From HRBIN23 sp046294495 (lineage in GTDB: Bacteria > Chloroflexota > Dehalococcoidia > Lucifugimonadales > HRBIN23), in assembly GCA_046294495.1 (NCBI GenBank), contig JBKBKV010000035.1, positions 1 through 19,387 of the forward strand: DNA of 19,387 bases, given 5' to 3'. Positions 13,196-19,387 of the stretch are shown piece after piece (the stretch's first letter is position 1; the number at the start of each line of letters is the position of its first letter). The translations under genes were made by a program, and so were the position numbers. The notes under the pieces are model-generated. The model did not search any database. It was not told the origin of the DNA and saw only the letters and a list, made by a program, of their open reading frames with translations.

Positions 13196-14233
13196 ATGGT
13201 CGATACCGCTGCACGTCCCACACGCAAGCCCCGCATCCGTGAGGCCCCCGCAAGCATCGCCGTTGTTGGTGTTGGCGGTGGTGGGTGTAACGCCGTGGTG
13301 CGTATGCTCAAAGAGCAGAAGCAGGTCCCTGGCGTGAAATACATCTGTGCCAATACTGACATCAAGTCCCTGGAGCGGGTGCAAGGGGCAACGGTGGTGC
13401 ACATCGGGGAACGCCTCACGCACGGTTTGGGGGCAGGTGGAAACCCCGATGTGGGTGCCCAGGCTGCCGAGTCGGCCCGCATCGCTTTGAAGAAGGCCAT
13501 CGGCCGGGCCGACCTGGTCTTCCTGTGCGCCGGCATGGGTGGGGGGACTGGCACGGGCGCTGCCCCCATTGTGGCCGACATTGCTCGGGAGACCGGCGCC
13601 CTGGTGGTAGGTGTGGTAACCACCCCCTTCTCCTTTGAAGGGGCACGCCGCCTGGAGACAGCGCACTCCGGCATGGCCCGCCTGCGGGAGAAGGTGGACA
13701 ACCTCATCGTGATTCACAACGACCGCCTCCTGAAACTCTTCAAGCGGGATGTGCCCATAGAACAGGCCCTGCTTATGGCCGACGAGGCGGTTATGCTGGG
13801 CGTCCTGTCAGTGGCGGAACTCATCAATGTGCCCGGGGAGATCAATGTGGATATGGCCGATGTGAAGACCATCATGAAACTCCCTGGCCACGCCCTGATG
13901 GCCCTGGGCAACGGCAAGGGGCCCGGCGGTGCTCTGGAAGCGGCCCGCCAGGCTGTGAGCAACCCCCTGCTAGACATCTCCATTGACGGGGCCAAGGGGG
14001 TGCTCTTCAATGTCAACGGCGGCCCCTCTCTGACCCTGGGCGAAGTAAACACCACCGGTGAGTTCATCGCCTCCAAGGTGGACCCCCAGGCCACCATCTT
14101 CTTCGGCATGGTCAACGACCCCAACATGGGGGACAATGTCCGTATCACCATCATCGCTACAGGTATTCCGGACAAGCCTCCACGCCCAGCCTCTAGCGGC
14201 CCCAGCCTGTGGGAGGCGCCCAAGAGAGGCTAA
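13196..14233 (+). CDS. ftsZ: Cell division protein FtsZ, with very short C-terminal tail
   Basis: FtsZ is the tubulin-like GTPase that forms the division ring. GTP-binding motifs are VGVGGGGCNAV (24-34), NTDIKSL (53-59) and the tubulin signature GMGGGTGTGAAP (113-124). The T7 loop carries the catalytic NVDMADV (217-223). The globular core ends near residue 323 and only about 22 residues follow (GIPDKPPRP to APKRG). I see neither a long linker nor the usual C-terminal peptide for FtsA or membrane partners. The ATG at 13196 is chosen because GGGAG lies five bases upstream; a TTG at 13181 falls within the ribosome-site region. No ftsA or mur genes are near. A strong hairpin follows the stop. Confidence 0.97.
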   Translation: MVDTAARPTRKPRIREAPASIAVVGVGGGGCNAVVRMLKEQKQVPGVKYICANTDIKSLERVQGATVVHIGERLTHGLGAGGNPDVGAQAAESARIALKKAIGRADLVFLCAGMGGGTGTGAAPIVADIARETGALVVGVVTTPFSFEGARRLETAHSGMARLREKVDNLIVIHNDRLLKLFKRDVPIEQALLMADEAVMLGVLSVAELINVPGEINVDMADVKTIMKLPGHALMALGNGKGPGGALEAARQAVSNPLLDISIDGAKGVLFNVNGGPSLTLGEVNTTGEFIASKVDPQATIFFGMVNDPNMGDNVRITIIATGIPDKPPRPASSGPSLWEAPKRG

Positions 14234-14239
14234 CCCCTA

Positions 14240-14273
14240 GGCGGGGGGATGGCCTGGGTGCTATCCCCCCGCC
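14240..14273 (+). terminator. Terminator-like hairpin after ftsZ
   Basis: GGCGGGGGGAT (14240-14250) pairs perfectly with ATCCCCCCGCC (14263-14273). The stem extends inward by a G-T and two G-C pairs to about 14 base pairs around a six-base loop. It begins seven bases after the ftsZ stop. The following bases are pyrimidine-rich (TGTCCCTTGCCC) without a clean T run, so it may be a weak intrinsic terminator or a 3'-end stabiliser. Confidence 0.65.
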
Positions 14274-14325
14274 TGTCCCTTGCCCTTCTCAAGTGGCTGG
14301 GGCACAATACCCCCAGGGGCACGCT

Positions 14326-15285
14326 GTGCAATTGGCTGTTGACCTGGCGCCCCGCCACCCTCGGGGCTTGCGCCTAAGGAACCCCATCCTATGGGCGTCC
14401 GGCACCTTCGGGAACGATGGGTATGGTGGGGGACTGCCCAAAGGGGCACATTTCCAGGAATTGGGAGCAGTGGTAGTGAAAACCACCACCCTGCGCCCTC
14501 GTTCAGGGAATCTTCCCCCCAGGGTCGTCCACGGGCAAGGCTGGATGCTCAACTCCATCGGCCTGGAGAACCCAGGGATAGAGGCGGTGCTGGGGCGTTA
14601 TGCCCCTACATGGGCCGCCTGGCAGGTGCCTGTTGTTCTTAGCATTGCTGGGGAGCGGGCCGAGGAGTTTGCGGAACTGGCCAGGCGTGTTGAAGGACAC
14701 CCTGGCATCGCCGCTCTGGAAGTGAACCTCTCTTGCCCCAATGTGGAGGGGGGCCTGACCTTTGCCCAGAGCGCCGAGGCTGCCGCCCTGGTAACTCGTC
14801 TGGTGAAAGAGGCCACCTCCTTGCCCGTGATTGTGAAACTTTCCCCCCAAGTGGACGACATCCTCCCCATTGCTCGCTCGGCTCAGCAGGGGGGGGCCGA
14901 TGCCCTTGCCCTTACCAACACCCTGGTAGGTCTGGCCCTGGACCTGAAGGGGCGGCGCCCCGCATTGGGGGGTGGGACAGGGGGGGTTTCGGGGCCGGCC
15001 TTGAAACCCGTTGCCCTGGCGATGGTCTTCCAGGCTTCTCGTGAGGTGGATATCCCTATCATCGGCATAGGGGGTGTCTGCAGCGGCGAAGACGCCCTGG
15101 AATACCTGATGGCAGGGGCTACTGGGGTGGGAATAGGCACCGCCGCCCTGGTAGACCCCACTGCCCCGGCACGCATCCTGAGGGAACTGGGGAAGGCGCT
15201 GAAGCGCTACGGCTTTGCCTCGGTGCAGGAGGCTATAGGGGCTGCCCAGGTGTGCCTTGGGAACACACCCCTTCGGGCGGAGTAG
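14326..15285 (+). CDS. pyrD: Dihydroorotate dehydrogenase, class 1
   Basis: PyrD oxidises dihydroorotate to orotate in pyrimidine synthesis, using FMN. Visible are the N-terminal VDLAPRHPRGLRLRNPIL and SGTFG, the KTTTLRPRSGN segment (52-62), NSIGLENPG, and the active-site loop NLSCPNVEGG (134-143). Its Cys137 is the catalytic base of class 1 enzymes. Near the end is the FMN-binding IIGIGGVCSGEDALEY. Class 1B, which pairs with a PyrK electron-transfer subunit, is likely, but no pyrK is in the window. The GTG at 14326 is chosen because AGGGG lies six bases upstream and the 319-residue length fits. The longer frame from 14209 runs through the ftsZ end and the hairpin. It converges on the UspA gene with a one-base gap. 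Confidence 0.94.
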   Translation: MQLAVDLAPRHPRGLRLRNPILWASGTFGNDGYGGGLPKGAHFQELGAVVVKTTTLRPRSGNLPPRVVHGQGWMLNSIGLENPGIEAVLGRYAPTWAAWQVPVVLSIAGERAEEFAELARRVEGHPGIAALEVNLSCPNVEGGLTFAQSAEAAALVTRLVKEATSLPVIVKLSPQVDDILPIARSAQQGGADALALTNTLVGLALDLKGRRPALGGGTGGVSGPALKPVALAMVFQASREVDIPIIGIGGVCSGEDALEYLMAGATGVGIGTAALVDPTAPARILRELGKALKRYGFASVQEAIGAAQVCLGNTPLRAE

Positions 15286-15286
15286 C

Positions 15287-15748
15287 CTACGCGCCCGCTC
15301 GCAGGGCCTCCTTGGGGCGGATTAGGACAACAGGGATGGTGAGGCGAGTGAGCACAGCGTCCGCCACGCTTCCATACAGCCGCTGGAAGGCGCCACCCTT
15401 CCCGTGGGTAGACATAACCACTGCATCCACCCCGTGCTCGTAAGCGTAACGGACGATCTCCATAGCCGGGTCGCCAGCGGTAACAGCCCAGTGGGTCTCT
15501 ATTCCCTCCGCCTCCAGTTCACCTTTTACCCGCTGGAGATAAGCGTCTATCTGTGCGAAGGACTCCCGCTCTTTCTGGGTTAGGGGGCGGCTGGGCACTC
15601 CTGCCCTTGGCACCACATGGAAAAGGGTTATGGCGGCTCCAAAGGCTTTGGCCAGTGCTCCTGCGTGGGGGATCGCCTGGGCGGCCACTTCACTTCCGTC
15701 CAGGGGAACCAGGATATGCTGATAGCGCACGCGCTGTAGGAAGGACAT
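15287..15748 (-). CDS. Universal stress protein (UspA family)
   Basis: This 153-residue single-domain Usp protein has the N-terminal ILVPLDGSEVAAQAI (12-26) with Asp17, and the C-terminal nucleotide-binding stretch STHGKGGAFQRLYGS (113-127), followed by the terminal strand IPVVLIRP. The loop matches the ATP-binding G-x2-G-x9-G-S form, with Ser in place of the first Gly as in many bacterial relatives. Such proteins respond to stress or energy limitation; the partner is unknown. The ATG has GGAGGAGG just upstream. A bulged hairpin lies 16 bases before the start. The GNAT acetyltransferase gene is upstream on the same strand with a 61-base gap, and the two may be cotranscribed. Confidence 0.93.
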   Translation of the reverse strand: MSFLQRVRYQHILVPLDGSEVAAQAIPHAGALAKAFGAAITLFHVVPRAGVPSRPLTQKERESFAQIDAYLQRVKGELEAEGIETHWAVTAGDPAMEIVRYAYEHGVDAVVMSTHGKGGAFQRLYGSVADAVLTRLTIPVVLIRPKEALRAGA

Positions 15749-15763
15749 TCCTCCTCCAATCGG

Positions 15764-15787
15764 GGGCGCACTCCTTTGGAGGCGCCC
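15764..15787 (-). promoter_or_regulatory. Bulged hairpin between GNAT gene and uspA
   Basis: GGGCGC and CTCC on one arm pair with GGAG and GCGCCC on the other around a three-base loop, with a single unpaired base. The ten-pair stem lies between the GNAT stop and the uspA ribosome site. There is no T run after it on the minus strand. It may be a processing or attenuation element that separates uspA expression from the upstream gene. Confidence 0.45.
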
Positions 15788-15809
15788 ACCCTGGGCGAGA
15801 TGGCATGTC

Positions 15810-16388
15810 TTAGAACTGCCACCACTCGAACCATTTGCCCAGGGGCAGGTCCAGAATCACCAGGTCATAGGGCTTTCCATCCCTATCCTTGATGTAGCCT
15901 GGGAGGGTAGCCGCCCGGACGAACCCCAGGCGCTCGGCGGTCTGGATTGCCAGGTCCTGGGCGCCAGCGGCGGCCTCGTAGGTGAGGCGTTCCAGGCCGG
16001 CGTCGTGGGCGATGGCACACAGTTCCTGAATAAGGGCCGTGCCCAACCCACGCAGGCGGAGGTCGGGGTCTACCACCAGGCGGATCTCCCCCACATGCCT
16101 GCGTGCCCCAGCCCGACGGCGATGGAGCGTAGCGTCGGCCACGATGCGCCCGTTCACCAGGGCCAGCAAAGGAAGGGCGCGGTCGTAGTCCAACTCCTGG
16201 CACCACCGCTCTATCACCCTAGGGCTGGTAACATCCTCCTTCAAATAATAGCGGTCGTCCTCAGGGATACGCTTGAAGAAGTCCAGGAGGGCAGGGCCAT
16301 CCTGGGAGGACATGGGGCGCAGGAGAACGGTGGTGCCGTCCCGAAGGGTTATCTCCCGTGGGTAGCGGGTCAGGCGGTAGATGGGCAT
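15810..16388 (-). CDS. GNAT-family N-acetyltransferase
   Basis: The protein has 192 residues and one GNAT domain. Motif A, the acetyl-CoA pyrophosphate loop, is VVDPDLRLRGLGTALIQEL (105-123). Motif B, AERLGFVRAATLPGYIKD, is at 151-168. The N-terminal ITLRDGTTVLLRPMSSQD resembles the GNAT part of Pat-type protein lysine acetyltransferases. No cyclic-nucleotide-binding or CoA-ligase-like domain is attached. The ATG follows GGAGG at five bases. The substrate is unknown. The downstream uspA gene is of interest because mycobacterial Pat acetylates a universal stress protein; that link is only an inference here. Confidence 0.9.
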   Translation of the reverse strand: MPIYRLTRYPREITLRDGTTVLLRPMSSQDGPALLDFFKRIPEDDRYYLKEDVTSPRVIERWCQELDYDRALPLLALVNGRIVADATLHRRRAGARRHVGEIRLVVDPDLRLRGLGTALIQELCAIAHDAGLERLTYEAAAGAQDLAIQTAERLGFVRAATLPGYIKDRDGKPYDLVILDLPLGKWFEWWQF

Positions 16389-16441
16389 TTCACCCTCCGT
16401 AGCGGTGTGGCTTCACAATCTTTTTCCAGTGTATCTTATTC

Positions 16442-17194
16442 CTAGGGGGTGCATGCTACCCGCTCTGGCCCACGATTGCGAAACTGGTCAATGAACCTCT
16501 GGATAACGACCTTATCCACGCTCGCCAGATACTGGATGGCAGTCCAGGCTGTAAGGGCTAGGGGGTAGCGGAGGCCCGTCTGTTGATCCACGATGGGGCG
16601 GTTGTAGGGTGTTACGATAAGGTAGCACGGAAAATCTTTCTGGCTACGGAAGATGCCCTCCAGGGCGCCGACCTGTTCAGGCGATAGAAGTTCTGGGTCA
16701 TAGGAGGCGATAACGCCCCCGTGCTCTAGATTGTGTATCAAGAGTTCGTCTTCTCGTGGGGTGGTCTTGATGCCCCAAGCGTCTGCGATCCCCCAGTGCC
16801 AGCCCGAGGTGGGGGGTGTGGTGTTATATGGGGGGTGTGAAGCGCCTTGGTTTATGTGGGCGGCCCCTTGCGATGGGGGACGACGCACCTCGCTGTGGGT
16901 GGTGGCTATGCCCACGGGGGTAAGGACTGGGGTGGGGGTAGGGGTAGAGCCTGGGGGAGGTGTGGGTTCGGGGGTGGGGGAAGAAGGGGAGGGCTGTGAG
17001 CGGGGGGGCAGTGAAGTGATGAGGAGGGAGACTACCACCGCCAGACCCACCACAAAGGCCCCTGCTGCAAACCCCCAGCGGAGCAGGCGCCGACGCCAAC
17101 GGCGCTGGGCCTTGCGTTGATACCGCTCCATACGCTTGCGCTGGCGGCGCGAGGGGCCAATGGGTTGGGTTTGAGGGCGGGTCCAGAAAGGCAC
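16442..17194 (-). CDS. DUF3105 membrane-anchored protein
   Basis: The N-terminus is strongly basic (RRQRKRMERYQRKAQRRWRR), then comes one membrane segment (about 39-61) and a Pro/Ser/Thr-rich linker (about 64-94). The soluble domain, probably outside the membrane, carries the DUF3105 hallmarks YNTTPPTSGWHWG (123-135) and IHNLEHGGVIASYDP (153-167). The conserved His residues suggest metal binding, but no function is established for the family. The start is a GTG eight bases after the purC stop, with a GGGGGAG-like site very close; an in-frame ATG at codon 22 would lose much of the basic region. Cotranscription with purB-purC is likely from the spacing, without an obvious functional link. Confidence 0.88.
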   Translation of the reverse strand: MPFWTRPQTQPIGPSRRQRKRMERYQRKAQRRWRRRLLRWGFAAGAFVVGLAVVVSLLITSLPPRSQPSPSSPTPEPTPPPGSTPTPTPVLTPVGIATTHSEVRRPPSQGAAHINQGASHPPYNTTPPTSGWHWGIADAWGIKTTPREDELLIHNLEHGGVIASYDPELLSPEQVGALEGIFRSQKDFPCYLIVTPYNRPIVDQQTGLRYPLALTAWTAIQYLASVDKVVIQRFIDQFRNRGPERVACTP

Positions 17195-17202
17195 TGCTCC
17201 CC

Positions 17203-18102
17203 CTACAGGCTCTGGCCGGTGAGGCGGCGATAGGCGTCTATGTAGCGCTGGCGGGTCTTCTCTACTATATCCGGGGGCAAAGATGGGGCCGGAGGCTCCC
17301 GATTCCAGCCCGATTGGGTGAGCCAGTCCCGCACAAACTGCTTGTCAAAGTTGGGGAGGCTTTTCCCCGGCTGATAGCCAGAGGCGTCCCAGAAGCGGCT
17401 GGAATCGGGGGTCAGGAGTTCGTCAATCAGGATAAGTTGCCCATCCACCAGCCCAAACTCCATCTTGGTGTCGGCTATGATGATGCCCTTTTGCAAAGCC
17501 CACTGGTGGGCGTAGGTGTAAATCTGGAGGGTGGCCTGCTTTATGCGCTCCGCCAGCCCTTGCCCCACCATGTCCACCACCTGGGCATGGGAGAGGGGCT
17601 GGTCGTGCCCGGTGGCGGCCTTGGTGGTGGGGGTGAAGAGGGGTTCAGGTAGATGCTCCCCTTCCCGCAGGCCCGTGGGGAGGCGCTGGCCGTGCACCGT
17701 GCCCTTGGCACAGTATTCCGCCCAGGCGGAGCCGGCCAGATAACCACGCACCACTGCCTCCACATCAATGCGGCGGGCCTGGCGCACCAGCATGGCCCTT
17801 CGGCGGATCTCCAAGGGGAGGGTGGGGATAACCTGGGGGGCGATGCGCTCCGCATCTGGTTCGTCGGCCATAGCCAGGAGGTGGTTTGGGAAGAGGTGGG
17901 CCGTTTGGCGGAACCAGAAGGCGGATAGTTTGGCCAGCACCACCCCCTTTTCTGGGATAGGGGTGGGGAGGACCACATCAAAGGCGGAGATGCGGTCCGT
18001 GGCTATCATAAGCAGGACGCCGTTGCCCAAGTTGTAAGTGTCCCGCACCTTGCCGCGGTAAAGCAAGTTGGGGAGGTCGGTTTGCCAGATAACAGTGGTC
18101 AT
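17203..18102 (-). CDS. purC: Phosphoribosylaminoimidazole-succinocarboxamide synthase
   Basis: PurC joins aspartate to CAIR with ATP to make SAICAR in purine synthesis. Motifs are YRGKVRDTYNLG (15-26), TDRISAFDVVL (35-45), VRGYLAGSAWAEY (118-130), the signature LPEPLFTPTTKA (151-162), IADTKMEFG (209-217) and DELLTPDSSRFW (227-238). At 299 residues it is the long form, as opposed to the roughly 240-residue E. coli type. The ATG has GGAGG about ten bases upstream. It lies 19 bases after purB, whose lyase acts on its product, so the two genes encode consecutive steps. Confidence 0.97.
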   Translation of the reverse strand: MTTVIWQTDLPNLLYRGKVRDTYNLGNGVLLMIATDRISAFDVVLPTPIPEKGVVLAKLSAFWFRQTAHLFPNHLLAMADEPDAERIAPQVIPTLPLEIRRRAMLVRQARRIDVEAVVRGYLAGSAWAEYCAKGTVHGQRLPTGLREGEHLPEPLFTPTTKAATGHDQPLSHAQVVDMVGQGLAERIKQATLQIYTYAHQWALQKGIIIADTKMEFGLVDGQLILIDELLTPDSSRFWDASGYQPGKSLPNFDKQFVRDWLTQSGWNREPPAPSLPPDIVEKTRQRYIDAYRRLTGQSL

Positions 18103-18121
18103 ATCGGCCAGCCCTCCGGGT

Positions 18122-19387
18122 TCATTCCAGTCCTGCCCTACGGAACGCCTCCCCTACATAGTGCGTGTAGTATCCATAGTCAAACAGGCCGTCCAGTTCC
18201 TGAGGGGAAAGGAGGGCCTGCACCCTGGGGTCGGCGCGCACCAGGGTGCGGAAGTCCAGCCCCTCGTCCCAACACCGCATGGCGTGGCGCTGGACGATAT
18301 CGTAGGCGTCCTCCCGGCCCATCCCCTTTTCTACCAGGGCCAGCATCACCCGCTGAGAGAAGACCAGCCCTCGGGTCATCTCCAGGTTCTCCCGCATGCG
18401 CTGGGGAAAGACCCGCATCCCCTTTACTATAAAGGTGAAAATCCCCAGGGCGTAGTCCAGGTAGGTGGTGGCTTGGGGGAGGGTAACACGCTCGGCCGAG
18501 GAGTTAGAGATATCCCGCTCGTGCCAGAGGGCCACGTTCTCCAGGGCAGCCAGGGCATACCCACGCAACAGGCGTGCAATGCCACAAACCCGCTCCGACA
18601 GTTCGGGGTTGCGCTTGTGGGGCATGGCCGAGGAGCCTGTTTGCCCCTCCCCGAAAGGCTCCTCCACCTCGTGCACCTCGGTGCGCTGGAGGTGGCGGAC
18701 CTCGGTGGCAAACTTCTCCAGGGAAGCCCCAATGAGGGCCAGGGTGGTCAGCAGGCGAGCGTGGCGGTCGCGGTGCACAATCTGGCTGGAGAATGGCTCG
18801 GGGCGAAGTCCCAACTTCTGGCACACCCGCTCCTCTATAGAGGGTGGGACGGTGGCGTGGGTGCCTACGGCCCCGGAGATTTTCCCCACTGCTATCTCCT
18901 CCTTGCTCTGGGCCAGGCGCTGGCGGTGGCGGTGCACCTCGTCCCACCAGGAGGCCAGTTTTAGCCCGAAGGTAATAGGCTCGGCGTGGACACCGTGGGT
19001 GCGCCCCATCATAAGGGTGTCCTTGAACTCCAGGGCGCGGGTGCGCAGGGCGTCTTCCAGGGCCGCCAGGTCGTCATCCAGCACCTGGCACGCCTCCACC
19101 ATCTGGAGGGCCTGGGCGGTGTCTATCACATCGTTAGAAGTAAGGCCCAGGTGAAGCCAGCGTCCTTCTGGCCCCAGGTTCTCGGTAACCGAGCGCAGGA
19201 AGGCCGTCACATCGTGGCGGGTGCGCTGGAAAATCTCGTTCAGGCGAGCCAGGTTATAGCGGGCGTGGCGCAGTTTCTCCATATCCTCCCATGGGATGAC
19301 GCCCTCCTCGGCCCACGCCTCGCACACCGCCAGTTCCACCCTCAGCCACAGGTCATACTTGTGCTCCTCGGACCAGATGCGTTTCAT
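18122..19387 (-). CDS. purB: Adenylosuccinate lyase, 5' end beyond window
   Basis: PurB cleaves SAICAR to AICAR and adenylosuccinate to AMP. Visible are GLTSNDVIDT (81-90), the catalytic-His region GRTHGVHAEP (128-137) and the superfamily signature GSSAMPHKRNP (251-261), with ISNSSAERVTLP after it. The frame is open to the right edge. The first visible codon is an ATG, but in relatives this Met (in the segment RPEMKRIWSEE) is internal and about ten residues precede it, so the true start probably lies outside. The 421 residues seen are otherwise full length, ending FRRAGLE. It is followed by purC. Confidence 0.96.
   Translation of the reverse strand: MKRIWSEEHKYDLWLRVELAVCEAWAEEGVIPWEDMEKLRHARYNLARLNEIFQRTRHDVTAFLRSVTENLGPEGRWLHLGLTSNDVIDTAQALQMVEACQVLDDDLAALEDALRTRALEFKDTLMMGRTHGVHAEPITFGLKLASWWDEVHRHRQRLAQSKEEIAVGKISGAVGTHATVPPSIEERVCQKLGLRPEPFSSQIVHRDRHARLLTTLALIGASLEKFATEVRHLQRTEVHEVEEPFGEGQTGSSAMPHKRNPELSERVCGIARLLRGYALAALENVALWHERDISNSSAERVTLPQATTYLDYALGIFTFIVKGMRVFPQRMRENLEMTRGLVFSQRVMLALVEKGMGREDAYDIVQRHAMRCWDEGLDFRTLVRADPRVQALLSPQELDGLFDYGYYTHYVGEAFRRAGLE

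Noticed and set aside
14209..14325. Longer pyrD frame starting inside ftsZ
   Set aside because: It would translate the ftsZ end and the terminator-like hairpin; the GTG at 14326 has a ribosome site and gives the normal PyrD length.
16920..17010. Repetitive G-rich stretch that looks like a simple repeat
   Set aside because: It encodes the Pro/Ser/Thr-rich linker of the DUF3105 protein, so codon composition explains it.
18068..18964. 298-codon open frame on the plus strand opposite purB
   Set aside because: It lies antisense to a clear PurB and part of PurC, has a low-complexity Gly/His/Leu-rich translation and matches no family; it is a by-product of GC-rich codon use.

Overview
The window is GC-rich bacterial chromosome, densely packed and mostly read from the minus strand. 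It carries one run of 99 undetermined bases, so it comes from a draft or metagenome-derived scaffold. The gene content suggests a Chloroflexota bacterium, Dehalococcoidia-like: a short aconitase-type LeuC paired with a small LeuD, an HdrB-like protein, a long-form PurC, DUF3105 and an isolated ftsZ. This placement is inferred from gene families only, with no rRNA or marker phylogeny. I see no tRNA, rRNA, IS element, CRISPR array or prophage.

Layout. At 1-409 (minus) is the N-terminus of a GAF-domain protein, probably a sensor kinase, cut by the window edge. It diverges from a NarL/LuxR-type response regulator (502-1203, plus). A long minus-strand block follows, listed here in transcription order from about 8300 down to 1196. 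It runs leuC, two small unknown genes, a fused nucleotidyltransferase-HEPN gene, leuD, a 52-codon Cys-rich small gene, leuB and trpS, and then, behind its own possible promoter, an A-type Fe-S carrier and ygfZ. It combines leucine biosynthesis (LeuC/LeuD isomerase, LeuB dehydrogenase), tryptophanyl-tRNA charging and Fe-S assembly. LeuC has the [4Fe-4S] cysteines, and TrpRS has a four-cysteine pattern close to that of the Thermotoga Fe-S TrpRS, so the Fe-S maturation genes may serve their neighbours.

Upstream (12175 down to 8346, minus) is a molybdenum cluster: a membrane-anchored sulfite-oxidase-fold enzyme, mobA, an HdrB-like CCG-domain protein and mobB. Sulfite-oxidase-fold enzymes use Mo-molybdopterin without a nucleotide, whereas MobA/MobB make the guanine dinucleotide form. 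The HdrB-like protein lies between them without HdrA or HdrC.

The plus strand then holds rsmI (12217-13098), ftsZ (13196-14233; good promoter, leader hairpin, strong terminator hairpin) and pyrD (14326-15285). These converge on a minus-strand series that reads, from the right edge inward, purB (5' end cut off), purC, a DUF3105 membrane-anchored protein, a GNAT acetyltransferase and a UspA protein.

Most of the window is core metabolism. The parts least explained by known biology are the three-gene insertion between leuC and leuD (with the MNT-HEPN fusion), the unannotated small gene between leuD and leuB, and the HdrB-like protein in the Mo cluster.
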